Source of the DNA: Bradyrhizobium sp. MOS002
GTDB lineage: Bacteria > Pseudomonadota > Alphaproteobacteria > Rhizobiales > Xanthobacteraceae
Assembly: GCF_003020115.1 (NCBI RefSeq)
Contig: NZ_PYFX01000001.1
Span: 310,001-374,000, forward strand
Length of the DNA: 64,000 nucleotides
Direction: 5' to 3'
Below are positions 54,062-63,027 of the stretch, piece by piece. Each line of letters opens with the position of its first letter. Within the stretch, counting starts at the first letter, position 1. Made by a program: the position numbers and the translations under genes. The notes under the pieces are model-generated. The model saw only the letters and a list, made by a program, of their open reading frames with translations. It made no database searches and had not been told where the DNA came from.

Positions 54062-54820
54062 CTACCTTGGCGCCATGCGGATCGCGCCGTCGAGGCGGAT
54101 GGTCTCGCCATTAAGCATCGGGTTCTCGACGATGTGCACGGCGAGCGAGCCATATTCATTGGCGTCGCCGAGACGCGCGGGATGCGGCACCTGAGCACCG
54201 AGGCTCTTGCGGGCCTCTTCGTTCAAGCCCATCAGCAGCGGCGTCAGGAACAGGCCGGGCGCGATGGTGTTGACGCGGATCTTCTGGCTCGCGAGGTCGC
54301 GCGCGGCCGGCAGCGTGAGACCGACGACGCCGCCCTTCGACGCCGCATAAGCGATCTGGCCGATCTGGCCTTCGTAGGCGGCCACCGAAGCGGTGTTGAC
54401 GATGACGCCGCGCTCTTCACCGACCGGCTCGATCGTGACGAGGCGCTCGGCGAACAGACGCAGGCAGTTGAAGGTGCCGATCAGATTGACGTTGATGATG
54501 CGCGCGAACTTCTCCAGCGGGTAGACACCGTCGCGGCCGACGATGCGCTGCGAGCCACCGATGCCCGCGCAGTTCATCAGCACGCGAGCGACGCCGTGCG
54601 CAGCTTCCGCCTTGGCGATCGCTGCCTTGATCTGCTCCTCGTTGGTGACATCGGCGTGGAGCGCGATGCCCTTCACTTCGGCGGCAACCTTCTCGGCGTT
54701 TTCCTTGCTCTGGTCGATCACGCCGATCTTGGCGCCCTTGGCCGCCATGGCGCGGGCGGTCGCAGCACCAAGGCCCGACCCGCCGCCCGTGATGAGAACG
54801 GCTACGTCTTTCAACTGCAT
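54062..54820 (-). CDS. 3-hydroxyacyl-CoA dehydrogenase type-2 (SDR, HSD10-like)
   Basis: 252 aa SDR. TGGGSGLG at 11-18, NCAGIGGSQRIVG, NTASVAAYEGQIGQIAYAASK (split here at Ser and Tyr-x3-Lys), and NTIAPGLFLTPLL fit the HSD17B10/3-hydroxyacyl-CoA dehydrogenase type-2 group. Asp after strand 2 (GVIDQS) favours NAD+. It would oxidise the 3-hydroxyacyl-CoA of the cluster's substrate. It is 67 bp after the TetR gene. Confidence 0.92.
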   Translation of the reverse strand: MQLKDVAVLITGGGSGLGAATARAMAAKGAKIGVIDQSKENAEKVAAEVKGIALHADVTNEEQIKAAIAKAEAAHGVARVLMNCAGIGGSQRIVGRDGVYPLEKFARIINVNLIGTFNCLRLFAERLVTIEPVGEERGVIVNTASVAAYEGQIGQIAYAASKGGVVGLTLPAARDLASQKIRVNTIAPGLFLTPLLMGLNEEARKSLGAQVPHPARLGDANEYGSLAVHIVENPMLNGETIRLDGAIRMAPR

Positions 54821-54887
54821 CGTAAGCTACCTTTCCTCTACCTTTTCCTTGGGCGTTTCTTCTCTAGACTTCGGCGTTCTGGCCGGA

Positions 54888-55547
54888 TCATCCGGCCGCG
54901 ACAGCTTCCTCGCCTTGCGTGAGGATGCCGCCGCAGATCAGCGTTTCCATGTGCTTGATGTATTGCCGGCAGACGTCGTCGGTGACGGGGCCGACGCCGG
55001 TCGCGCGTGACATCGCATGCCGGCCGAAAAACAAATGATCGCAGGCGCCGATCAGGCTGGTGTAGAACAGCACCGGATCGGTCGCGCGAAACTCGCCCTG
55101 ACTGACGCCTTCGGCGAGCAGGCGCCGATGGAAGTCCAGCAGCGGCGCGACGAAGAATTTCGAGACCTCGTCCGCAGAGCCCGCGACGCTCTCGTGCAGC
55201 AGATAGTGGATCAGCCGGTTCATGTAGGGAAACCGGTGATAGGCGCGGATGATGCCGCCGATATGCAGCTTCAGCTTCGCGGTCGGCGTGATCGGCTGCG
55301 CCAGCAAGTATTCGAGATTGGACAGTTCCGTTCCCGCGTCGCGCTCCAGCAGCGCCAGCAGCAGTCCGTCCTTGTTGCCGAAGTGATATTTGACCAGCGC
55401 GGCGTTGGCGCCGGACTTCTGGGCGATGTCGCTCAGCGAAATCTCGATCGAGGAGCGTTCGATCATCAGCTCGCTCGCGGCCACGAGCAATTTCTCTGCC
55501 GTGGAATTCTTTGCGCTTGGGAGCCTGTTCGGTACGCTGGTAGTCAC
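54888..55547 (-). CDS. TetR/AcrR-family regulator of the acyl-CoA cluster
   Basis: About 219 aa from a GTG at 55547 (a GTG at 55607 would add 20 residues). N-terminal helix-turn-helix: EKLLVAASELMIERSS, ISLSDIAQKSGANAALVKYHF. Ligand domain follows with LHESVAGSADEVSKFF and ACDHLFFGRHAM. Divergent from a thiolase gene, with an imperfect palindrome in the gap; by analogy with fatty-acid and sterol regulators an acyl-CoA effector is expected. Confidence 0.87.
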   Translation of the reverse strand: MTTSVPNRLPSAKNSTAEKLLVAASELMIERSSIEISLSDIAQKSGANAALVKYHFGNKDGLLLALLERDAGTELSNLEYLLAQPITPTAKLKLHIGGIIRAYHRFPYMNRLIHYLLHESVAGSADEVSKFFVAPLLDFHRRLLAEGVSQGEFRATDPVLFYTSLIGACDHLFFGRHAMSRATGVGPVTDDVCRQYIKHMETLICGGILTQGEEAVAAG

Positions 55548-55612
55548 GGAGATCCCTGATTTTGGCGCGAGAGCGGCCGCAGATAAGCCCAAGCAGCGCC
55601 TCGCCACAAGAG

Positions 55613-55632
55613 TTAATTGATCGATTGACTAA
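55613..55632. promoter_or_regulatory. Candidate TetR operator
   Basis: TTAATTGATCGATTGACTAA: seven of ten positions match between half sites and all three differences are transitions. It is in the divergent gap between TetR and thiolase genes. Confidence 0.5.
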
Positions 55633-55699
55633 ATAGCCAGTCGCCCCTTAAATCCGCCCCGACAACCAGCCGTTCAAAATAATCCAGGGAGAAACCGAC

Positions 55700-56872
55700 A
55701 TGGCCGAGGCTTATATCGTCGCCGCTGCGCGTACCGCCGGTGGGCGCAAGGGGGGCCGCCTCGCCGGATGGCATCCGGCCGATCTCGCCGCGAAGGTGCT
55801 GGACGAGCTGGTTGACCGCACCAAGGTCGATCCCGCGCTGGTCGAGGACGTGATCATGGGCTGCGTGATGCAGGTCGGCGAGCAGTCCAACAACGTCGCG
55901 CGCAACGCCATCATGGCCTCGAAACTGCCGGAGAGCGTGCCGGGCACCTCGATCGACCGCCAATGCGGCTCCTCGCAGCAGGCGCTGCACTTCGCAGCCC
56001 AGGCCGTGATGTCCGGCGCGATGGACGTGGTGATCGCCGCCGGCGTGGAATCGATGACGCGCGTGCCGATGGGCCTGTCGTCGCAGCTTCCGGCCAAGAA
56101 CGGCTTTGGCAGCAACAAGAGCCCGGGTATCGAGCACCGTTATCCGAACATCGTGTTCAGCCAGTTCACCGGCGCCGAGATGATGGCCGAGAAATACGGT
56201 CTCTCCAAGGATGAGCTCGACGAGTACTCCTACAACAGCCATCAGCGCGCGATCGCGGCAACGCAGGCCGGCCGTTTCAAGACGGAGATCGTGCCGCTTG
56301 AGATCACCCGCGCCGACGGCTCCAAGGACACCCACCACATCGACGAGGGCATCCGTTTCGACGCCACACTCGACGGCATCAAGGGCGTCAAGCTGATCGT
56401 CGAGAACGGCAAGCTCTCCGCGGCCAGCGCCAGCCAGATCTGCGACGGCGCCTCCGGCGTGATGGTGGTGAACGAGCGTGGCCTGAAGCAGCTCGGCGTG
56501 AAGCCGCTGGCGCGCGTCCACCACATGACCATGATGGGCGGCGATCCCGTGATCATGCTGGACGCACCGCTGCACGCCACCAAGCGCGCGCTGGAAAAGG
56601 CCGGCATGGCGGTCGACGACATCGACCTGTTCGAGGTCAACGAGGCCTTTGCCTCGGTGCCGACCGCCTGGCTCAAGACCACCGGCGCCGATCCGGAACG
56701 TCTCAACGTCAATGGCGGCGCCATCGCGCTCGGCCATCCACTCGGCGGCTCCGGCACCAAGCTGATGACGACGCTGGTCCATGCCTTGCATCAGCGCGGC
56801 AAGCGTTACGGGCTGCAGACCATGTGCGAGGGTGGCGGCATGGCCAACGTGACGATCGTGGAGCGGCTGTAA
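55700..56872 (+). CDS. Acetyl-CoA acyltransferase (thiolase)
   Basis: 390 aa. Nucleophilic Cys in IDRQCGSSQQALHF, NEAFASVP, the His in NGGAIALGHPLGGSG and second Cys in TMCEGGGMAN are intact. Degradative thiolase of the FadA type, releasing acetyl- or propionyl-CoA. AGGGAG precedes the ATG. Divergent from the TetR gene and so the likely first gene of the rightward arm. Confidence 0.95.
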   Translation: MAEAYIVAAARTAGGRKGGRLAGWHPADLAAKVLDELVDRTKVDPALVEDVIMGCVMQVGEQSNNVARNAIMASKLPESVPGTSIDRQCGSSQQALHFAAQAVMSGAMDVVIAAGVESMTRVPMGLSSQLPAKNGFGSNKSPGIEHRYPNIVFSQFTGAEMMAEKYGLSKDELDEYSYNSHQRAIAATQAGRFKTEIVPLEITRADGSKDTHHIDEGIRFDATLDGIKGVKLIVENGKLSAASASQICDGASGVMVVNERGLKQLGVKPLARVHHMTMMGGDPVIMLDAPLHATKRALEKAGMAVDDIDLFEVNEAFASVPTAWLKTTGADPERLNVNGGAIALGHPLGGSGTKLMTTLVHALHQRGKRYGLQTMCEGGGMANVTIVERL

Positions 56873-56908
56873 GCTGCCGATGCTTCGCTGACGCGTCGCT
56901 CAACAACG

Positions 56909-57035
56909 GTGTCGTCCCGGCGAAAGCCGGGACCCATAACCACAGCAGTCTATGGCTATGTCGGGCTTGGGCGACAGCGTGCTTCAACAATTTAGACTGG
57001 TGGTTATGGATCCCGGCCTTCGCCGGGATGACACC
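56909..57035. repeat. Inverted repeat, family B copy 2
   Basis: GTGTCGTCCCGGCGAAAGCC and GGCCTTCGCCGGGATGACAC arms with CCATAACCAC and GTGGTTATGG inside. Between thiolase and ligase genes. Confidence 0.85.
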
Positions 57036-57058
57036 TTTCTTGTTGAGAGATCTCGACC

Positions 57059-58603
57059 ATGACGCATCCGTCCATCCACGCCCGCGCCACAGCCGACAAG
57101 ATCGCCTATCAGATGGCCGGGACCGGCAAGGCGATCACCTATCGCGAGCTCGAGGAGCTCTCGAACCAGGGCGCGCACCTGTTCCGCTCGCTCGGGCTTA
57201 AGGCCGGCGACCACATCGCGCTGCTGATGGAGAACCGCCTCGCCTTCATGGAGATCTGCTGGGCGGCGCAGCGCAGCGGGCTCTATTACACCGCGATCAG
57301 CCGCTATTTGAAGCAGGACGAGATCGACTACATCATCGCCGATTGCGGCGCCAAGGTCGTGATCACGACACCGACATGCGCCGACCAGATCAAGGCCCTG
57401 ATCAAGGGCACTGCGGACGAGCCGGTCTTCTACATGATGGACGAGCCGCAAGCCGGCTTCCGCTCCTACGACAAGGAAGCCGCCGCACAGCCGACAACGC
57501 CGATTGACGACGAAGTCGCCGGCTACGACATGCTGTATTCGTCGGGCACTACCGGCCGGCCCAAGGGCATCAAGAAGGCGTTCGAGGGCAAGCCGATCGA
57601 CGAGCCGAACGCGTTTCTGCGCGTGCTCTGCGCCAGCATGTGCGGCATGAATGCCGAGACGACTTATCTCTCACCGGCACCGCTCTATCACGCGGCTCCC
57701 TTGCGCTTCAACATGATGGCGATCGCGCTCGGCGGCACTTCCATCATCATGGAGCACTTTGACGCCGAAGATTTCCTGAAGCTGGTCGAAAAGTACAAGG
57801 TGACCCAGGCACAGCTCGTGCCGACCATGTTCGTGCGCATGCTCAAGCTGCCGGACGAGGTTCGCAACCGCTACGACGTCTCGACCCTAAAGGGCGCAAT
57901 CCACGCCGCCGCCCCCTGCCCCGTCGAGGTCAAGGCCAAGATGATCGAATGGTGGGGGCCGATCCTGATCGAATATTACGCAGGCTCCGAAGGCAACGGC
58001 GTCACCGTCTGCAACTCGAAAGAATGGCTGGAGCACCGCGGCAGCGTCGGCCGCGCCGTGGTCGGCAAGATCAAGATCCTCGACGAGAACGACGAGGAGC
58101 AGCCGACGGGCGAGATTGGCACGGTCTATTTCGCCGATGCGCCTGTTTTCACCTATCACAACGACCCCGAGAAGACGAAGAAGGCCTACAACGCAAAAGG
58201 CTGGTCGACGCTCGGCGACGTCGGCTATCTCGACAGAGACGGCTTTCTCTTCCTCACCGACCGCAAGTCCTACATGATCATCTCGGGCGGCGTGAACATC
58301 TACCCGCAGGAGACCGAGGACGTGCTCGTCACCCATCCTGAAGTCGCCGACGTCGCCGTGTTCGGCGTGCCGAACGAGGAGATGGGCGAAGAGGTCAAGG
58401 CGGTGGTGCAGCCGCACGATCCCAAGCGCGCCGGCAGGGAGCTCGAGGCCGATCTGATCGCCTACTGCAAGAGCCGCCTCTCGACGATCAAATGCCCGCG
58501 TTCGATCGATTTCGAAGCCGAGCTGCCGCGCACGCCGACCGGCAAACTGGTGAAGCGGCATTTGCGCGACAAATATTGGCCGAAGGCGGCAGCGAAGATT
58601 TAG
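57059..58603 (+). CDS. Acyl-CoA synthetase (AMP-forming)
   Basis: 514 aa ANL ligase. MLYSSGTTGRPKGIKKAF, PAPLYHAAPLRFNM, EYYAGSEGNG, GDVGYLDRDGFLFLTDR and the catalytic Lys in TPTGKLVKRHL are present. Size and sequence style fit medium-chain/steroid-type FadD enzymes. It is on the rightward arm after the thiolase, 186 bp away, and may activate an intermediate or an alternative substrate. Confidence 0.93.
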   Translation: MTHPSIHARATADKIAYQMAGTGKAITYRELEELSNQGAHLFRSLGLKAGDHIALLMENRLAFMEICWAAQRSGLYYTAISRYLKQDEIDYIIADCGAKVVITTPTCADQIKALIKGTADEPVFYMMDEPQAGFRSYDKEAAAQPTTPIDDEVAGYDMLYSSGTTGRPKGIKKAFEGKPIDEPNAFLRVLCASMCGMNAETTYLSPAPLYHAAPLRFNMMAIALGGTSIIMEHFDAEDFLKLVEKYKVTQAQLVPTMFVRMLKLPDEVRNRYDVSTLKGAIHAAAPCPVEVKAKMIEWWGPILIEYYAGSEGNGVTVCNSKEWLEHRGSVGRAVVGKIKILDENDEEQPTGEIGTVYFADAPVFTYHNDPEKTKKAYNAKGWSTLGDVGYLDRDGFLFLTDRKSYMIISGGVNIYPQETEDVLVTHPEVADVAVFGVPNEEMGEEVKAVVQPHDPKRAGRELEADLIAYCKSRLSTIKCPRSIDFEAELPRTPTGKLVKRHLRDKYWPKAAAKI

Positions 58604-58609
58604 CAGAGA

Positions 58610-58735
58610 TCTCGCGTCCCGGACGCGGTGCAGCGCGTAGCGGTGCGCCGCAGAGCCGGGACCCATCTCGCTGAGGTGCTGGGCCCCGGCTCTGCAGTGC
58701 GTCACTATGTGCCGCACCGCGTCCGGGGCACGAGA
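58610..58735. repeat. Palindromic repeat, family D copy 1
   Basis: TCTCGCGTCCCGGACGCGGT pairs with ACCGCGTCCGGGGCACGAGA; inner GAGCCGGGACC pairs with GGCCCCGGCTC. Convergent gap. Confidence 0.87.
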
Positions 58736-58743
58736 GCCCATCC

Positions 58744-59286
58744 TCAATCAAACAAGCTCGGCGTGTGGTTCACCAGCGCGCCTTCGATCTCGAGCATCTT
58801 CAGCTTCGTCACCACGCCACCATTCGCGGAGAAGCCGCCGGGCTTGTTGCCGGCCGCCAGCACGCGATGGCACGGCACGACGATCGGGCACGGGTTGCGG
58901 CCGAGCGCCTGTCCGACGTCGCGCGACAGCTCGACACCGCCGAGTTGCTTGGCGATGTCGCCATAAGTGACGGTCTTGCCCGGCGGAATGGTGCGGGCGA
59001 TCGCGTAGACGCCGCGGTTGAAGTCGGGCACGCCGTCGAGATCGAGCGGGATGTCGGTGAGGTCATCCGGCTCGCCCGCGAGCAGTTTTGTAATGCGGTC
59101 GATCGCCTGCCGCACGTCGGTGGTCGGTTCGGCTTCGCCGGCGCCGGCATGGCGCTGGCTGATGCGGGTGCGGATCTTCTGCTCACCGCCCATTGGCAGT
59201 TGCGTGCCGTTGATGCCGCGCGGACCCCAGGCAATGGCGCACAGGCCGATCTTGCTATCGAACAGGGCAAAATGCTGGTCGGTCAT
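58744..59286 (-). CDS. ogt: Methylated-DNA-protein-cysteine methyltransferase
   Basis: 180 aa. Repairs O6-methylguanine by transfer to its own Cys. The acceptor is Cys139 in the IVVPCHRVLA motif, with GGVELSRDVGQALGRNP for DNA binding and the Ada-like GKTVTYGDIAKQLG helix. Start MTDQHFALFD with AGGGA upstream. Single-domain Ogt length. No operon partner. Confidence 0.95.
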   Translation of the reverse strand: MTDQHFALFDSKIGLCAIAWGPRGINGTQLPMGGEQKIRTRISQRHAGAGEAEPTTDVRQAIDRITKLLAGEPDDLTDIPLDLDGVPDFNRGVYAIARTIPPGKTVTYGDIAKQLGGVELSRDVGQALGRNPCPIVVPCHRVLAAGNKPGGFSANGGVVTKLKMLEIEGALVNHTPSLFD

Positions 59287-59424
59287 GGTTTGGTCCCTGG
59301 CTTGCGTTCCCTCGCATGCCCCCAATGTGAACTGAGCCGAAATCTAGGCTTGGAAATAGTTGCGATCCACCCGGTTTCCGGGAATCGTACACAGGAGTTC
59401 CGCCTCCCCTTTCGCGAGCCCAGA

Positions 59425-60243
59425 ATGCAAAGCCTCCACGTCAACGGATACGACATGCCCTATCTCGACGTGGGCGAAGACCGAGGCCGGCCGCCGCTGG
59501 TCTGCGTGCATGGCTCGCTCAACGACTTCCGTGTCTGGGGCTGCGTGCTCGGTCCGTTGACGCAGCGGCACCGGGTGATCCCTGTCAGCTTGCGGCACTT
59601 TTTCCCGGCCCAATGGGATGGCGTCGGCGACACCTATTCGATCGCCCAGCATGTCGACGACGTCATCGCCTTCATCGAGGAACTCGACCTCGGCCCGGTC
59701 GATCTGATGGGCCATTCCCGCGGCGGGCACATCTGCTTCCGCGTGGCGCAGCGGCGGCCGGATTTGCTTCGGCGGCTGGTCCTGGCCGAGCCCGGCGGCG
59801 AGCTCGATGCGAGCCTCGATCCAGATTATGCCGGCGGCCCCTCGCCGCTGCTGGCGCGGTTCACGGCCTCGGCCGAGAAGATCGCGGCCGGCGACGTCGA
59901 TGGCGGCCTCGCCGTCTTCGTCGACACGCTTGAAGGCGCCGGCACCTGGCCGCGGCTGCCGGCGCTGGTGAAGCAGAATCTGCGTGACAACGCCTTCACG
60001 CTGATCGGCCAGGTCCGCGACAACCGCCCGCCGTTCTCGAAGGCGGACGCGGAGTCGATTCTGATGCCGACGCTGTTCATCCTGGGCGCACGGACCAAAG
60101 GCCTGCTGCCGAAAGTGCTGCATGCGCTCGCCGCGCATGTGCCGTATTCCAGGACGGCGGTCATCCCGAACGCAACGCACCCGATGTTCGAGCAGGCGCC
60201 GCAGAGATACTCGGAAGTGGTGCTGGATTTTCTGGCGGGCTGA
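59425..60243 (+). CDS. Alpha/beta hydrolase, tandem copy 1
   Basis: 272 aa. PPLVCVHGSLNDFRVWG (oxyanion HG) and nucleophile elbow GHSRGG near residue 98; general-base His probably in NATHPMFEQAP. No Asp is seen at the usual acid place after strand 7 (ILGARTKG); the acid may be the Glu in VLAEPGGE after strand 6. Start ATG 59425. The next gene, 2 bp on, is a paralogue. Substrate unknown. Confidence 0.85.
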   Translation: MQSLHVNGYDMPYLDVGEDRGRPPLVCVHGSLNDFRVWGCVLGPLTQRHRVIPVSLRHFFPAQWDGVGDTYSIAQHVDDVIAFIEELDLGPVDLMGHSRGGHICFRVAQRRPDLLRRLVLAEPGGELDASLDPDYAGGPSPLLARFTASAEKIAAGDVDGGLAVFVDTLEGAGTWPRLPALVKQNLRDNAFTLIGQVRDNRPPFSKADAESILMPTLFILGARTKGLLPKVLHALAAHVPYSRTAVIPNATHPMFEQAPQRYSEVVLDFLAG

Positions 60244-60245
60244 AC

Positions 60246-61058
60246 ATGCAGACATTTCGCGTCAATGGTTACGACATGGCCTATCTCGAAGTCGGCGAGG
60301 GCCCGCCGCTGGTCTGCGTGCACGGCACGCTGGGCGATTTCCGCACCTGGTATTCCGTGCTCGGTCCCCTGTCGAAATCGCATCGCGTGATCTCGGTCAG
60401 CCTGCGGCACTTCTTTCCGGAGCATTGGGACGCCGTCGGCGACGACTACAAGATGGCCCAGCACGTCGCTGACGTGATCGCTTTCATCGAGCAGGTCGAA
60501 CCCGCGCCGGTCGATTTGATGGGCCATTCGCGCGGCGGCCACATCGCGTTTCGCGTGGCGCAGACGCGGCCGGATCTGTTGCGAAAGCTGGTGCTGGCCG
60601 AGCCCGGCGGCGATCTCGATGCCAGCCTGCCGGTGCCTGCAGGCACGCCCGCGCATCCACCGCTGGCCGCGCGCACGGCGCGCTCGGTCGAGATGATCCG
60701 CGCCGGCGACATCGAGGGCGCGCTGCAGAACTTCTACGAGGGCATCGAGGGCGACGGCTCGTGGCGGCGCGTGCCGGCGGCGGCGAAGCAGCAATTGCGC
60801 GACAACGCGATCACCTTCCTCGGCCAGATCAACGAGCAGCGCAGGCCCTACACGCTCGCGGACGCGCAGGCGATCAGGACCCCGACGCTGCTGGTCGGCG
60901 GCGGCGCGACCACCGGCAGCCTGTCGGTGATGTGGCGTGTGCTCGCTGAGCATATCGCCGGGGCGAAGACGGCCGTGATCCCCAAGGCCGGCCACTGGAT
61001 GTTCGAGCAGGCGCCGCTGGAGTTCGGCGAGGCGGTGAGCGCGTTCCTGGCGGAGTAA
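60246..61058 (+). CDS. Alpha/beta hydrolase, tandem copy 2
   Basis: 270 aa. Same layout as its neighbour: PPLVCVHGTLGDFRTW, GHSRGGHIAF, VLAEPGGDLDAS, and KAGHWMFEQAP with the His. Like copy 1 it lacks the usual acid after strand 7 (VGGGATTGS). Two bases separate it from copy 1, so they are one transcript and possibly a heteromer. Confidence 0.85.
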   Translation: MQTFRVNGYDMAYLEVGEGPPLVCVHGTLGDFRTWYSVLGPLSKSHRVISVSLRHFFPEHWDAVGDDYKMAQHVADVIAFIEQVEPAPVDLMGHSRGGHIAFRVAQTRPDLLRKLVLAEPGGDLDASLPVPAGTPAHPPLAARTARSVEMIRAGDIEGALQNFYEGIEGDGSWRRVPAAAKQQLRDNAITFLGQINEQRRPYTLADAQAIRTPTLLVGGGATTGSLSVMWRVLAEHIAGAKTAVIPKAGHWMFEQAPLEFGEAVSAFLAE

Positions 61059-61206
61059 GCGCCTCACACCTCTTTTCTTTTCCTCGAAAACAACCCCATG
61101 CACAGTAGCCGATCATAGCAATATCAATGACTTAGAGGAGCGCAAAAAGCGGGGTCGGACGCCCCGTTGGTCGCGCTTGACGCGCTTATGCTCTCGCCTT
61201 ATCTTC

Positions 61207-61226
61207 GAATACGGAATTCCGTATTC
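61207..61226. promoter_or_regulatory. Perfect 20-bp palindrome ahead of the GntR gene
   Basis: GAATACGGAATTCCGTATTC, no mismatch in ten-base arms, ending 12 bp before the GntR ATG. Likely operator for autoregulation. Confidence 0.8.
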
Positions 61227-61238
61227 CCTTTCACGGTC

Positions 61239-61931
61239 ATGGGAGCTGTCGGCGTGATCCCTCTCGACCCGCTTCCGAACTTGATCGACCAGGTCTATGC
61301 GCGGATCCTGGAGGCAATCTCCGACCGCACGCTGCAGCCCGGCCAGCGCATCCGGCAGAACGAGCTCGCCGACAGGCTCGGCGTGTCGCGCCAACCGGTG
61401 TCGCATGCGCTGCACCTGTTGCACCGGCAGGGACTCGTCGCCGAAAGCGGCCGGCGCGGCTTTGAAGTCACCCAGCTCGATCCCGCACGCATCCGCCAGC
61501 TCTACGAGGTGCGCGGCGCGATCGATGCGCTGGCAGCGCGGCTGGCAGCAGAGCGCGCAGGCACCGATGCGGCGGGACGCATGCGGCTGGAGGCGGCGCT
61601 CGCCGCCGGACGCGGGATCGATGGCAAGACCACGCTCGCCGAGCTGATCGCGCTCGACGTCGAATTTCATCGGGCAATCTATCGGCTCTCCGGCAATCCC
61701 GTGATCGAGGAGACGATCACGCCGCAATGGCCGCATATGCGCCGCTCAATGGCGACGGTGCTGTCCGAGCTCGATTATCGCGGCAGTGCCTGGGCCGAGC
61801 ATGCCGACATTGCCGGACACATTCTCGCAGGCGATGCGAAGGCGGCCGAACGTGCGGCGCTTGCGCACGCGCAGACGGCGGGACGGATGACCGAGGAGAG
61901 ATTGATGGCGACGGACGAGGCGGCGGCGTAG
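61239..61931 (+). CDS. GntR-family (FadR/FCD subgroup) regulator
   Basis: 230 aa from ATG 61239; this start keeps the palindrome outside the frame. Winged helix: IDQVYARILEAISDRTLQPG, IRQNELADRLGVSRQPVSHAL. FCD effector domain: LYEVRGAIDALAARLAAER, LDVEFHRAIYRLSGNP, HADIAGHILAGDAKAAE with metal-binding Asp/His positions. Controls probably itself and the PhyH/oxidoreductase genes downstream. Effector likely a small carboxylate. Confidence 0.9.
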   Translation: MGAVGVIPLDPLPNLIDQVYARILEAISDRTLQPGQRIRQNELADRLGVSRQPVSHALHLLHRQGLVAESGRRGFEVTQLDPARIRQLYEVRGAIDALAARLAAERAGTDAAGRMRLEAALAAGRGIDGKTTLAELIALDVEFHRAIYRLSGNPVIEETITPQWPHMRRSMATVLSELDYRGSAWAEHADIAGHILAGDAKAAERAALAHAQTAGRMTEERLMATDEAAA

Positions 61932-61937
61932 GTCGCT

Positions 61938-62036
61938 GTCATTCCGGGGCACGCGAAGCGTGAGCCCGGAATCTCGAGGTTCCCCGGTGCGCAATTGCGC
62001 ACCTGAGGTTCGGTCCTCGGACCGTCCCGGAACGAC
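61938..62036. repeat. Palindromic repeat, family C copy 3
   Basis: GTCATTCCGGGGC at the left, GTCCCGGAACGAC at the right with one arm change. Between GntR and PhyH genes. Confidence 0.8.
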
Positions 62037-62071
62037 GAATATAACAAAAACGAACCAAAGGAGGACGCCGC

Positions 62072-62872
62072 ATGAAACTGTCCCAGGAGCAATTGGAGTT
62101 CTTCCACCGCGAGGGCTGGCTGTTCCTGCCTGAGCTGTTCAGCCAGGAGGAGGTCGATCTCCTCGCGCGCGAGGCGGTCGCCATCTATGACGCGAACCGG
62201 CCGGAAGTCTGGCGCGAGAAGAGCGGCGCGCCGCGCACCGCCTTTGCCGCGCATCTCTACAACGAGGCGTTCGGCATTCTCGGTGCGCATCCGCGCATGA
62301 TCGACCCGGTCGAGCAACTGTTCGGCGAAAAGGTCTACATGCACCAGTTCAAGATCAACGCAAAATCCGCCTTCACCGGCGACGTCTGGCAATGGCACCA
62401 GGATTACGGCACCTGGAAGCGCGACGACGGTATGCCGGAGCCGCGCGCGATGAACATCGCGATCTTCCTCGACGAGGTGATGCCGATCAACGGCCCGCTG
62501 ATGCTGGTGCCGCAGAGCCAGAACGCCGGCGACCTCAAGGCCTCGCACGACCTTGCGACGACCTCCTATCCGCTGTGGACGCTGGACGAGGAGACGGTGA
62601 CGCGCCTCGTCAAGCAGGGCGGCATCGTGGCGCCGACCGGCAAGCCCGGCGGCATGCTGATGTTCCACGGCAATCTTGTGCACGGCTCGGCCGGCAACAT
62701 CACGCCCTACCCGCGCAAGATCGTGTACCTGACGCTGAACGCGGTTTCGAACTACATCCGAAGCCCGACGCGGCCGGAGTACATTGCGCACCGCGATTTC
62801 GCGCCGATCAAGACGGTGGACGACGACGCGCTGGTGCGGCTGGCACGTGCGCCGCGGCAGGCGGCGGAGTAA
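62072..62872 (+). CDS. PhyH-family Fe(II)/2-oxoglutarate dioxygenase (EctD-like)
   Basis: 266 aa, with AAGGAGG before the ATG. Iron ligands are His109 and Asp111 in WQWHQDYGTW and probably His204 in LVHGSAGNITPYPR; GPLMLVPQSQN is the partner strand. These blocks resemble ectoine 5-hydroxylase, but no ectoine synthesis genes are near, so another hydroxylation substrate is likely. Probably regulated by the GntR protein. Confidence 0.9.
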   Translation: MKLSQEQLEFFHREGWLFLPELFSQEEVDLLAREAVAIYDANRPEVWREKSGAPRTAFAAHLYNEAFGILGAHPRMIDPVEQLFGEKVYMHQFKINAKSAFTGDVWQWHQDYGTWKRDDGMPEPRAMNIAIFLDEVMPINGPLMLVPQSQNAGDLKASHDLATTSYPLWTLDEETVTRLVKQGGIVAPTGKPGGMLMFHGNLVHGSAGNITPYPRKIVYLTLNAVSNYIRSPTRPEYIAHRDFAPIKTVDDDALVRLARAPRQAAE

Positions 62873-62880
62873 ACACGTCT

Positions 62881-63008
62881 CGTGCCCCGGACGCAGCGCA
62901 GCGCGAAGCGGTGCGCTGCAGAGCCGGGGCCCAGCTACACGGTATCCCTTACACTGGGTCCCGGCTCTGCGGAGCAGCGCTACGCGCTGCACCGCGTCCG
63001 GGACACGA
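62881..63008. repeat. Palindromic repeat, family D copy 2
   Basis: CGTGCCCCGGACGCAGCGCA at left and TGCACCGCGTCCGGGACACG at right; inner CAGAGCCGGGGCCCAG and CTGGGTCCCGGCTCTG arms. Confidence 0.88.
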
Positions 63009-63027
63009 TCACAGTCGGACAAGCCCC

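Noticed and set aside
62072..62872. Ectoine hydroxylase (ectD) by name
   Set aside because: Motifs are similar but no ectA/B/C genes lie nearby, and PhyH paralogues are many; kept as EctD-like only.
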